Part shown: one piece after another, positions 25,551-33,486 of the stretch
Numbering within the stretch: position 1 is the first letter of the stretch
Layout: each line of letters starts with the position of its first letter
DNA from: Candidatus Latescibacterota bacterium
GTDB taxonomy: Bacteria > JAAXHH01
Assembly: GCA_022821085.1 (NCBI GenBank)
Contig: JAJEEG010000006.1
Coordinates: forward strand, 877,330 to 941,329
Direction of reading: 5' to 3'
DNA: 64,000 nucleotides
Made by a program: the position numbers and the translations under genes
Notes under the pieces: generated by a model
Told to the model about the DNA's origin: nothing
Seen by the model: the letters and a program-made list of their open reading frames with translations, nothing else
The model's database searches: none

Positions 25551-27329
25551 ATGAGCTCAGGCAACGGCTGGATCCAGGTGGGTTCCCTCGCGGACGTGCC
25601 GCCCGGGGAATCCCGCGCCGTCAAGATCAGCGAGGGGCGCAGCATCGCCCTGTTCAACGTGGACGGCCGCATCCACGCCACCGACAACCAGTGCCCCCAC
25701 ATGGGGTTTCCGCTGACGCGCGGGGTGGTGAAGGACGGCGTCCTGACCTGCGACTGGCACGGACGCAGCTTCGATCTCGAAGGCGGCGGTTGCTTCAACT
25801 ACGAATGCGACGACCTGGAGACATTCCCGGTCGACATCCGCGGGGACGAACTGTGGGTTCAGGCGGGGGACGCGACCTACAGGCGCCGCGACCAGCACCT
25901 GCAACTGCTCTGGGAGGGCCTCCTGAGTGGGGATTCGTGGACGATCTCCAAGGCCACCGCCCTGCTGCTGTCCGGCGGCGTTTCTGAACACGACATCGTG
26001 CAGTTGATCCTGCGGCACCTGGGTCGTCACGTGGCGTCGGAGCAGGACGCGGGCGGAGGCGGCAACATCGTTTCCCTGCTGGTATCCGGCCTTGAAGTCG
26101 GCAGACGGTACGACGGGGAGGACCGCCTGATGGCCCTTTCGCTCGCCGGCCGCGCGGCGTCGGGCCGGGCGTCCGAGCGGCTCGAAGTCATCACGCTGCC
26201 GCCGCCCGTGAGCTGGGAACAGATCGACGGCTGGGTGCGCATGTTCTCCCGCAACATGCAGGATTTCAGGATTGAACGGTGCCTGCACACGGCTCGCGAA
26301 AACGGCCAGGAAGCACCTATCTTCAAGTTGCTGTTCGAATGTGCCGTGGCCCCGTATTTCCTCGGATTCGCCCGGAACGTGGCCAACCTGGGGGACCTCG
26401 CCCGGGTGGTGGATACCTTCGGATGGGGCGAGGCGTCCGAACTGGTCTGCAACCTCGGCGCCAAGATGGTCGGACGGGGCCGCGACGAGCCGGAGCGTTT
26501 TCACCGGGACGCGGTGCGTTTGCTCAGCGACCTGGCGCCCGCACTCGAATCGCACGACTATGCGGGAAACACCCGGACCGACTACGACGAGAACGCGCTC
26601 GTGGACGCCCTGCTGAGCGTGGACGTAGAGCGGTCATTCGAAGCCGTGGCCAAAGCCCTGCGGGACGGCGTGGCCATCGAGCGCCTCATCACGACCTTCG
26701 TCCTGCTCGCGGCGGACCGCATGGCGCGCACGCCCGTAAACGTCGACGCCGGATGGGGTTCCCTGTCCACCGAGTACAACCTGGCGGCGTCCCTGCGCCA
26801 CGTACACGCCTACGGCGGTCCTGCGGCCGCGGCGAAGGGCCTCTTCCACGCGGCGTGGCAGATCTTCGACAACCGCTGGATCAACATTCCCGCCCGCGCC
26901 CTCGACGAACCCCTTCCGGATCACCCGTCGGATGCGCCGGACGCGGCTTCCGCTTCGGAGCGCATCGTCCATGCCATCAAGTCACTGGATATCCACGGCG
27001 TGGGCGACCAGGTGGTGGGTTACCTGAACAGCGGCTTCGACGGTTCGGAGCTGCTCCGGGAAATCGGCCGGGCGATCCTGTGGGACGATACCAACATGGA
27101 GCTTCTTCCCACGCTGCGCGTCACGTTCAATGAATGGGAAGACGCTGGCGGCGCGGACGCAAGTGGCGCGGCCGCCGCCGGATCGGGACACCCGTCCCGG
27201 AACCAGCTCCTGGTGGGACTGGCCCGGTACGCGACGGACGTGCGCCTGAACAAGAACAGCATGGCATCCATCAACACGGCCATGCGATTTTCGGAGGGCA
27301 GAACAACGGTCGAGGTATTTGACGAGTAG
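25551..27329 (+). CDS. Rieske [2Fe-2S] protein with a large unknown C-terminal domain (paralogue 1)
   Basis: A 592-residue protein. Residues 5 to about 105 are a ferredoxin-type Rieske domain with C48-x-H50-x16-C67-x2-H70 (QCPHMG...CDWHG), a complete [2Fe-2S] ligand set. The remaining roughly 480 residues are mostly helical and unrecognised. Motifs shared with the next gene include ISKA, FGW-(G/D)-EA-x-ELVCNL, AADRMARTPVN (about 387), H-x-AWQ (about 433) and HPSRNQLLVGLAR (about 546). No signal peptide or membrane helix is seen, so it is cytoplasmic. GGAAGGGA precedes the ATG. It stands first in a three-gene operon with its paralogue and a sulfite-oxidase-family enzyme, suggesting an electron-transfer role; the enzymatic function is unknown. 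Confidence 0.85.
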   Translation: MSSGNGWIQVGSLADVPPGESRAVKISEGRSIALFNVDGRIHATDNQCPHMGFPLTRGVVKDGVLTCDWHGRSFDLEGGGCFNYECDDLETFPVDIRGDELWVQAGDATYRRRDQHLQLLWEGLLSGDSWTISKATALLLSGGVSEHDIVQLILRHLGRHVASEQDAGGGGNIVSLLVSGLEVGRRYDGEDRLMALSLAGRAASGRASERLEVITLPPPVSWEQIDGWVRMFSRNMQDFRIERCLHTARENGQEAPIFKLLFECAVAPYFLGFARNVANLGDLARVVDTFGWGEASELVCNLGAKMVGRGRDEPERFHRDAVRLLSDLAPALESHDYAGNTRTDYDENALVDALLSVDVERSFEAVAKALRDGVAIERLITTFVLLAADRMARTPVNVDAGWGSLSTEYNLAASLRHVHAYGGPAAAAKGLFHAAWQIFDNRWINIPARALDEPLPDHPSDAPDAASASERIVHAIKSLDIHGVGDQVVGYLNSGFDGSELLREIGRAILWDDTNMELLPTLRVTFNEWEDAGGADASGAAAAGSGHPSRNQLLVGLARYATDVRLNKNSMASINTAMRFSEGRTTVEVFDE

Positions 27330-27397
27330 GAAGCAGGACCGCAGACTGGGATTATCTGAAAAGTATCAGACACGGATCATCGGAGAGGTAATCGGTT

Positions 27398-29149
27398 ATG
27401 ACGACGGAACAGAATGGATTCGTAAGGGTGGCGGGCGCGGAAGAAGTCGTGGACGGCAAGCCCAGGGCCGTAAAGGTGGAGGGAAGGAGCATCGCCCTCT
27501 TCAGGCACAACGGTTCGATCTACGCCACGGACAATCAGTGTCCCCACATGGGTTACCCGCTCACGAGGGGGCGCGTCCGCAACGGCGTGCTGACCTGCGA
27601 CTGGCACGGATGGAGCTACGACCTCGGCGGGGGAGGCTGCTTCACCGGCGGGTGCGACGACCTGGAGACCTTCCCGGTCGAAGAGCGAAACGGCGATGTA
27701 TACGTAAGTGTCGGCGACGGCGGATCGAAACGGTCCGACGCCCATCTCCTGCTTTTGAAGGAAGGACTCTTTTCCACCGACCAGTGGACCATATCCAAGG
27801 CCGTGGCCATCATGCTGGCGCGGGGCGTATCCGAAGAAGATACGTTGAACCTCATCATCCGTCACGGCGGCCGGCACATCGCCACGGAACGAGGCGCCAA
27901 CGACGGTGGCGGAGAGGTGTCGGATTTCGTCAACGGGATCAAGGTGGCCCGTCAGTACGAGAGCGACGACCGCATCATCCCGCTGACCTTCGCCGCCCAC
28001 GGACTGTCGGGCCGCGCGGGGGACCGGCCGAGCATCCAGCGGCTGCCCGAACCGGTCACCTGGGAGAAACTCGAAGGCTGGATCCGGGTGTTTTCGAAGG
28101 ACAAGAAATGGGAAGGCATCGAGAAATGCCTGATCACCGCCCGGCGGATGGGCGGCCACGACCACGAGATCCTGCCCCTGCTCTTCGTATGCGCCATGGC
28201 GCCCCATTTCCTCGGCAATTCGAACAACCTGCTCAACATCGGCTACATCGCGGAGGTGCTTGAGGAATTCGGATGGGACGAGGCGGAGGAACTGGTCTGC
28301 AACCTGTCGGCCAAGATCCTGGGCCAGGAGCGGGGGCTGCCCGACGAGATCCGGCAGTCGGCCATCGACCGGTTCGTCGCCGACACGGCGACGCTGGATG
28401 CCCTCGCAGACGGGCAGGCCGACGGTTCCGACGTAGCCTTCGACGAAGATGCCTTCGCGGAAGGCCTGGTCAGCGGCGAAGTCGGCCCGACCTTCGGTGC
28501 GGTCACGCAGGCGTTGAAAGACGGCGTATCCATCGATCGGATCGTGACGACCATGGTGGTCCTCGCCGCGGATCGCATGGCGCGCACGCCAGTCAACATG
28601 AACCCCGGCTGGGGGGGACTGGTGCGGGAGATGATGATGGCCTCCGCGGTTCGCAAGGCCCAGCGGTTTGCGGGATACAAAGTCGCCGCCCAGGCCCTGT
28701 ATCACGTCGCGTGGCAGTTCTACGGCGACCGGTGGCTGAACATCACGCACCGGCCCCTGTCCGAGTCCCGGGGAAGTCTGCAGCCGGGAAGCGCGGACGA
28801 GTCCGAAGCGATCGAGAGCGTCCTTTCGTCCATCGAAAAGATCCAGATCAGGGAAATCGGAAGACAAACGCGGGATTACCTGCGCTCCGGCTACTCGGGA
28901 GACGCGCTGCTCAGCGGTCTCGGCCTGGTGATCCTCAAGGACGACAACGGCCGGAACATCCTCTCCACGCTGCGGACGATCTTCGACGAGTGGACCCTGT
29001 GTGCGGATCACCCCTCGCGCAACCAGTTGCTGGTCGGCCTGGCACGCTGGGCCACCGACAGCCGGCGCGCCACGGGCAGCCAGTCCGCCGCGGCGACGGC
29101 CCTGCGGTTCGCCAAGGGACAGACGGCGGTGGATCTGTACGAGGCGTAG
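27398..29149 (+). CDS. Rieske [2Fe-2S] protein with a large unknown C-terminal domain (paralogue 2)
   Basis: A 583-residue paralogue of the preceding protein with the same layout. The Rieske ligands C48-x-H50-x16-C67-x2-H70 sit at identical positions, and the long C-terminal domain aligns throughout (VTWEKLEGWIRVFS, FGWDEAEELVCNLSAK, AADRMARTPVNM, YHVAWQFYGDRWLNI, DHPSRNQLLVGLARWATD). The shared histidines and the AADRMARTPVN core are candidates for catalytic or cofactor-binding positions. The two proteins may form a heterodimer or act in series. The gene is 68 bases after paralogue 1 and 44 bases before the molybdoenzyme gene, with GGAGAGGT before its ATG. Tandem duplication followed by divergence is the simplest origin. 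Confidence 0.85.
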   Translation: MTTEQNGFVRVAGAEEVVDGKPRAVKVEGRSIALFRHNGSIYATDNQCPHMGYPLTRGRVRNGVLTCDWHGWSYDLGGGGCFTGGCDDLETFPVEERNGDVYVSVGDGGSKRSDAHLLLLKEGLFSTDQWTISKAVAIMLARGVSEEDTLNLIIRHGGRHIATERGANDGGGEVSDFVNGIKVARQYESDDRIIPLTFAAHGLSGRAGDRPSIQRLPEPVTWEKLEGWIRVFSKDKKWEGIEKCLITARRMGGHDHEILPLLFVCAMAPHFLGNSNNLLNIGYIAEVLEEFGWDEAEELVCNLSAKILGQERGLPDEIRQSAIDRFVADTATLDALADGQADGSDVAFDEDAFAEGLVSGEVGPTFGAVTQALKDGVSIDRIVTTMVVLAADRMARTPVNMNPGWGGLVREMMMASAVRKAQRFAGYKVAAQALYHVAWQFYGDRWLNITHRPLSESRGSLQPGSADESEAIESVLSSIEKIQIREIGRQTRDYLRSGYSGDALLSGLGLVILKDDNGRNILSTLRTIFDEWTLCADHPSRNQLLVGLARWATDSRRATGSQSAAATALRFAKGQTAVDLYEA

Positions 29150-29193
29150 TTTACGCTGATGCCCGCGTCGAATCGGATGCGAGGTGAACGGAC

Positions 29194-30489
29194 ATGGGCG
29201 CCGATCCTGAGATAAAGCGACTAAGCGCACTCTACCGGGAAGATCCGGATGAGGCCGACCGGCTGCTGTTCGGCCGCAAAGCCCACCCGGATCGTCGGGG
29301 ATTCCTGAAGAATGCGGGCCTTGCGGCCATGGGCGCGCTGGTCGGCGCCGCGATCCCCTTCCACCGAAATATGCCGGCCCACTTCATACCCGTGGTGCTC
29401 GCCTCCGAACCGACGATTCCCGGCAAGGACGGCCTCACGGTCCTCAATGACCGGCCCATGTGCGCGGAGACCCCGCCGTACCTCCTCGATGACGCAATTA
29501 CGCCCACCGAAAGGCACTTCGTCCGCAACAACGGGCTGATGCCCCAGGACCTGGACGCATCCCGCTGGCGTCTGGCGATTGACGGCCTGGTCGACCGCCC
29601 GGTGGCGCTGGAACTCGAGGATCTTGAGAACCGCTTCGAAGTCGTAACCCGTGCGCTCGCCCTGGAATGCGCGGGCAATGGCCGCGCGTTTTTCGACCCG
29701 AAAGCGGACGGCGAACAGTGGACCTACGGTGCGGTGGCCTGCTCGGAATGGACGGGGGTGCGGCTGTCAGACGTACTGGCGGCCGCTGGAATCCAGCGCG
29801 GAGCCATCTACACCGCCCACTACGGCGCCGATACCCACCTGTCCGGCGCGTCGGCCGGACTTCCCATCTCTCGCGGGGTGCCGATCGACAAGGCCATGGA
29901 CGCGCACAATCTCATCGCCTTCGCCCAGAACGGGCAGCCGATTCACCCGTTGAATGGCGGACCGTTGCGGCTGATCGTACCCGGATGGCCCGGTTCCTGT
30001 TCCCAGAAATGGCTGACCCGCGTGGAGATACGGGATAAGGTGCACGATGGACCCAAGATGACCGGCACTTCCTATCGGTTGCCGAATCGGAGTGTCGAGC
30101 CCGGCGAGGCCGTGGACGAGAAAGATTTCCACATCATCGAAAGCATGCCGGTGAAGTCCTTGATCACCCATCCCGCGACGGGCCACAGGACAGCGGACGA
30201 TGAGATCGAGGTGCGCGGTCACGCGTGGACCGGTGAGGGTCGTGTAGATAAGGTTGATCTTTCATTCGATTTCGGCGCGACCTGGAAGCAGGCGTCGCTG
30301 GATGAACCGGTCAACGCCTACGCCTGGCAGAACTGGCGCGCTTCGATCACGTTTCCCGGGAGCGGGTACTACGAGGTTTGGGCCAGGGCAACGGATTCGC
30401 GCGGCATCAGCCAGCCCCACGCCATCGCGTGGAATCCCGGCGGTTACCTGAACAACGCCATGCACCGAATCGCTGTTTACGTGGAGTAG
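29194..30489 (+). CDS. sulfite-oxidase family molybdopterin oxidoreductase, Tat-exported
   Basis: A 431-residue enzyme with an SUOX molybdopterin domain (about 100-300) and a C-terminal dimerisation domain (about 310-430). The molybdenum-ligand cysteine is C159 in ALECAGNGR, and HYGADTHLSGASAGLP and LRLIVPGWPGSCSQKWL are characteristic of SorA/SorT-like sulfite dehydrogenases. A twin-arginine motif R34-R35-G-F-L-K followed by a hydrophobic stretch implies Tat export, with an unusually long 33-residue n-region. It has no cytochrome b5 or heme domain, so it needs an external electron acceptor. GAGGTGA lies upstream of the ATG. It is the last gene of the double-Rieske operon; sulfite may not be the true substrate. 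Confidence 0.88.
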   Translation: MGADPEIKRLSALYREDPDEADRLLFGRKAHPDRRGFLKNAGLAAMGALVGAAIPFHRNMPAHFIPVVLASEPTIPGKDGLTVLNDRPMCAETPPYLLDDAITPTERHFVRNNGLMPQDLDASRWRLAIDGLVDRPVALELEDLENRFEVVTRALALECAGNGRAFFDPKADGEQWTYGAVACSEWTGVRLSDVLAAAGIQRGAIYTAHYGADTHLSGASAGLPISRGVPIDKAMDAHNLIAFAQNGQPIHPLNGGPLRLIVPGWPGSCSQKWLTRVEIRDKVHDGPKMTGTSYRLPNRSVEPGEAVDEKDFHIIESMPVKSLITHPATGHRTADDEIEVRGHAWTGEGRVDKVDLSFDFGATWKQASLDEPVNAYAWQNWRASITFPGSGYYEVWARATDSRGISQPHAIAWNPGGYLNNAMHRIAVYVE

Positions 30490-30553
30490 TTCCGGACCTG
30501 CCGGCGTTCATTCCCACCATTTCAATTATCTCCACATCAAGAAGGGATATAGC

Positions 30554-30916
30554 GTGCAAAAAGTTAAGGGATTTGGCGGGTTCTTCTTTCGGGCAAAGGA
30601 TCCAGTGGGACTTGCGAAATGGTATCAGGATCACCTTGGGATCAATCCCGCTCCGACGAACATGGAGATGGCACCCTGGGTGACCGAGTCCGGGGTCACC
30701 GTATTCTCACCCTTCGACGCGGACACGGACTACTTCGCACCGGACAAGACTTTCATGCTGAATTTCCGCGTGGCTGATTTGGAAGCGATGATCACACAAC
30801 TGAAGTCAGCAGGTATCGAGATCAGCCACGAAAGCGAGATGGAGGGCATCGGTCGCTTCGCCCGTATCCACGACCCCGAAGGGAACGCGATTGAGCTCTG
30901 GGAACCCGCTTCGTGA
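30554..30916 (+). CDS. VOC superfamily (glyoxalase/bleomycin-resistance fold) protein
   Basis: A 120-residue protein with the vicinal-oxygen-chelate double beta-alpha-beta-beta-beta layout. It has GFGGFFFRAKDPVGLAKWYQDHLG at the N-terminus, the FMLNFRVADLEAMITQLKSAGIE repeat-2 start and the closing IHDPEGNAIELWEP, which supplies the usual metal glutamate. Members include glyoxalase I, dioxygenases and antibiotic-binding proteins; a short single-unit protein such as this normally dimerises. GTG start at 30554 with AAGGGAT upstream. It lies 64 bases after the molybdoenzyme gene and 25 bases before the HTH gene, probably co-transcribed. Its specific substrate is unknown. Confidence 0.85.
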   Translation: MQKVKGFGGFFFRAKDPVGLAKWYQDHLGINPAPTNMEMAPWVTESGVTVFSPFDADTDYFAPDKTFMLNFRVADLEAMITQLKSAGIEISHESEMEGIGRFARIHDPEGNAIELWEPAS

Positions 30917-30941
30917 GCATTAAACCGGGAGAGACGAATAG

Positions 30942-31229
30942 ATGACTACAGATACCCAACATGTCGGTGGTGACTTCGATGAATATCTGAAGAAAGAAGG
31001 ACTGCTTGAAGAATCAGAACGGGTCGCGATAAAGCGAGTTATTGCATATCAGGTAGACCAATTCATGCTGAATCAAGGTCTGAGCAAGACAGAAATGGCC
31101 CGGCGGATGCACACAAGTCGCGCCTCACTTGATCGTCTTCTGGATCCCGATAATGGTTCGGTAACGTTGCAAACCTTGGAACGGGCGGCCCGTGCACTAG
31201 GAAGACGCTTACGTATCGCGCTGGTCTGA
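30942..31229 (+). CDS. XRE-type helix-turn-helix protein, antitoxin-like
   Basis: A 95-residue protein whose C-terminal half is a lambda-repressor-like HTH (GLSKTEMARRMHTSRASLDRLLDPDNGSVTLQTLERAARALG). The N-terminal helix (residues 10-45) resembles antitoxins that pair with HigB/Gp49- or RelE-like toxins. Such antitoxins normally follow a toxin gene of about 100 codons; here the gene upstream is a VOC protein and no toxin frame is seen on either side, so it is solitary. It may be a stand-alone regulator of its own operon. GGGAGAG precedes the ATG at 30942. Confidence 0.8.
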   Translation: MTTDTQHVGGDFDEYLKKEGLLEESERVAIKRVIAYQVDQFMLNQGLSKTEMARRMHTSRASLDRLLDPDNGSVTLQTLERAARALGRRLRIALV

Positions 31230-31246
31230 ACCCGGATCCAAATCTG

Positions 31247-32101
31247 CTACACGTTATCCACCGTGGGTCTCGGCAGGTCCGCCCAGTGACCCGAGGGATC
31301 GGATCCCTTGACGATCACGCCTTCCTTGTTCCAGTTAAGCTCCGCGCGTACGGAGGCGGCACAAAACCTGAGCGTAAGGCCGCACCTCCTGCGGTCCGAC
31401 GTGTTGAGCCCCGACCCGTGCAGCAGCAGGTCGCTGTGCAGCGAAATTTCGCCTGCCTTGAGTTCGATGTCCACCTCGGTGCCGAACGTCTCGACTTCCC
31501 TCACCGTCTGGTTGAGCACGTTGTTCTCGGTTTCTTCGCTCATGTGATAGGTCAGGTGCCCGTAGTGGTGCGATCCGGCCACGAATCGCATGCAGGCGTT
31601 GCCCGTGTCCGCGTCGTCGATGGCCAGCCAGGCGGTGACCGTCTTTGACGGCGAGAGGGGCCAGAAGCTGGCGTCCTGGTGCCAGTTGACGATCTTGCCG
31701 TCCCCCGGAAGTTTGCAGAAGAAATGGGCGCCCCATCCGACCACGTCATCGCCTAGCAGGTCGCTGATGTAGGCGACGATCCGCGGATCGTTCATGATGT
31801 CGTGCACCATGCCCGACTTCAGGTGGGCGGAAATGATGGAGTAGTTATGGTCGCCCCGCGCCAGGACCTGCTCGATCATGCCGTCGAATTCGTCCCGAAT
31901 GGCGCCGATCTCCGCATCCGAGTATATCCTGAATGGCTTCAGGTAGCCCCGTTCATTGAAGGTTTCGATCTGCGCCTTCGTGAGTACGGACGGATGGTCG
32001 TTGCGGATCGGATGATACCGCAAGTCGCGGGACATGCGGATCAGGTCTTCCGGGGTCGGCATCTGCTTGAAACGGGTGTCCTGCAGGGTCGTCTGCGCCA
32101 T
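31247..32101 (-). CDS. phytanoyl-CoA dioxygenase family protein
   Basis: About 284 residues. It has the Fe(II) facial triad H141-x-D143 (NWHQDASFW) and distal H228 (LHSDLLLHGSGLN), with an arginine cluster shortly after (DRRRCGLTLRF) for 2-oxoglutarate. It should be a cytoplasmic Fe(II)/2-oxoglutarate oxygenase that hydroxylates an unknown small molecule. The start is set at the ATG 32099-32101 because AGGAG lies seven bases upstream; the frame is open 19 codons further but without a ribosome site. It is a distant relative of the HEAT-fused dioxygenase at 7704-9104 and shares its operon direction with the unknown gene upstream, 53 bases away. Confidence 0.9.
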   Translation of the reverse strand: MAQTTLQDTRFKQMPTPEDLIRMSRDLRYHPIRNDHPSVLTKAQIETFNERGYLKPFRIYSDAEIGAIRDEFDGMIEQVLARGDHNYSIISAHLKSGMVHDIMNDPRIVAYISDLLGDDVVGWGAHFFCKLPGDGKIVNWHQDASFWPLSPSKTVTAWLAIDDADTGNACMRFVAGSHHYGHLTYHMSEETENNVLNQTVREVETFGTEVDIELKAGEISLHSDLLLHGSGLNTSDRRRCGLTLRFCAASVRAELNWNKEGVIVKGSDPSGHWADLPRPTVDNV

Positions 32102-32154
32102 GGGACCGCTCCTTGTGGTGGCCGTCGGCTTGATCGCCGGCCTTGCCGCCGGCC

Positions 32155-33021
32155 TCAATGCTCGTTCTTTGTACTCAGTATGGTGTTCTCGGTTTCCTTC
32201 TGCCAGGTTTCGTTGTAGATCAGGGGCCTTGGCCGCGGCGGCGGATAGTCTGGCGGCGGATTATCCGGATCGTTCAACTCGAGACGGTCACGACCACGGG
32301 GCGCTTCGTACCAGTGTTTCTCCCGCTCAGCCGCCTCGATCTCCCTGCGGAGGATGAATTCCGCGTGATCGAAACCGGAGATCGCCGCGTCCGCCAGGAA
32401 CACGCGATGCACCTCGCTGCCGTCCCAGGTGCCCAGGTCCGGCAGGACCACGGGCCCCGTACAGACCTGAAACTCGGCGTCTTCCTCGTTAATATTGATC
32501 AGATCCACGGGAAACTCAAGAGTTACCTGTAAATTCCGACCCGCCTGGTCCGGTTCGCGGTAAGCGATCCTGCCGTTTATGAGGTCCCGGTCCAGCGTGG
32601 CCTGGACTACTTCCCGCGCACTGGTAAGGGTTTCTTCCTTCGGATATTGTCTGATGTCGATTTCGTGACCCTGGAACTGCCGCTCCAGCGGGGTTCCCCT
32701 GGTTTCGGCGGGTTCGGTACTCGGCCGCCTCGAGATAGGGATGCTCAGGCGCCGGCTGAAGGCCATGCGCCATTCGTCGCTGGGGATCTGAAAGAGGTTC
32801 CGCCGGGCGATCGTGTATTCCGTGCGGCAGGGCGCACCCAGGTACATCTCGGTTTGGCGTCCCGTTTCCAGGTCTTCCACGGTACAGGCCGCCTCGAGGT
32901 GGAACCGCACCTGGTAGGCCTGTCCCGGCACACCGACGAACCCGCCCGTATACTTGTACGTGGGGTCGGGCTTCCAGGGCCGGGACCTCCAGTGAAAGGA
33001 GGAGCGATGAAAAGCGATCAT
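32155..33021 (-). CDS. hypothetical protein, 288 aa
   Basis: Not recognised. It is a soluble-looking protein with many beta-type segments (TYKYTGGFVGVPGQAYQVRF; NLQVTLEFPVDLININ), a basic/aromatic N-terminus and a highly charged, proline-rich tail (about 258-280, PPPDYPPPRPRP). No signal peptide, membrane helix or known motif is seen. The coding call rests on length, amino-acid composition and the short gap to the dioxygenase gene downstream in the same direction. The ATG at 33019-33021 has no clear Shine-Dalgarno, so a later start is possible. Confidence 0.6.
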   Translation of the reverse strand: MIAFHRSSFHWRSRPWKPDPTYKYTGGFVGVPGQAYQVRFHLEAACTVEDLETGRQTEMYLGAPCRTEYTIARRNLFQIPSDEWRMAFSRRLSIPISRRPSTEPAETRGTPLERQFQGHEIDIRQYPKEETLTSAREVVQATLDRDLINGRIAYREPDQAGRNLQVTLEFPVDLININEEDAEFQVCTGPVVLPDLGTWDGSEVHRVFLADAAISGFDHAEFILRREIEAAEREKHWYEAPRGRDRLELNDPDNPPPDYPPPRPRPLIYNETWQKETENTILSTKNEH

Positions 33022-33486
33022 GGGCGTGAGCCGTCTTTGCGCGCGGGTCGAGTGCGCGGGTCGAGTGCGCGTTCTCGCTTCTGGCCGGTTCAGGCTGGCC
33101 GATACAGGGTTCCTCTGGACGGTTCAGCGTTCTTCCGCCGGTGCGTTCGCGGCCGGTGTTTTCTGTCATCCATCACATGCCGGCCGGTTGCGACGATGTT
33201 CCAAAATGGCTTGTTTGGCAGGGCGAAGCAATACAAAACTGCCCGCTCGCCTGGTGTGGCGCGACCGTGATTTTTGTTGCGAGCGAAGGGTGGGAACGCT
33301 ACATTGAATGTACGTTTCAAACGGCAATTGCCGGCGCGCGACTCCGGCAAAGAAAGGTGCGCAGTCGCTGCTGATGACGGTGCAAAACCCCCGCAAATGA
33401 CGACGCGCAAACACGTCGAATAACGACGCCCGGTTCCGGCACGCCACGGGCGCGGCCCATCGTACACAACGGTCCACGGACTGGAT
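33022..33486. other. 465-base intergenic region between divergent genes
   Basis: It separates the minus-strand unknown gene from aceE. It holds a 13-bp direct duplication (GCGCGGGTCGAGT type, about 33039-33071) and one plausible plus-strand promoter (33277-33305). No convincing protein, tRNA or known riboswitch was seen. The segment 33340-33440 is rich in CGACG/CAAA runs without a clear fold. Confidence 0.6.
33277..33305 (+). promoter_or_regulatory. candidate promoter for aceE
   Basis: TTGCGA (33277-33282), 17 bases, TACATT (33300-33305). The same TACATT hexamer is the -10 of the ndk promoter at 41204. It implies a leader of about 170 bases before aceE. Confidence 0.35.

Noticed and set aside
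27350-27372. Short inverted repeat (TCTGA...TCAGA) before the second Rieske gene
   Set aside because: Five-base stem, no T-run and no link to a known regulator; likely chance.
33007-33270. Plus-strand ATG with an excellent AAAGGAGG upstream, reading an 87-codon frame
   Set aside because: It begins inside the 5' end of the minus-strand unknown gene. The product is Arg/Gly-rich with no motif, and the site is explained by the opposite coding sequence.
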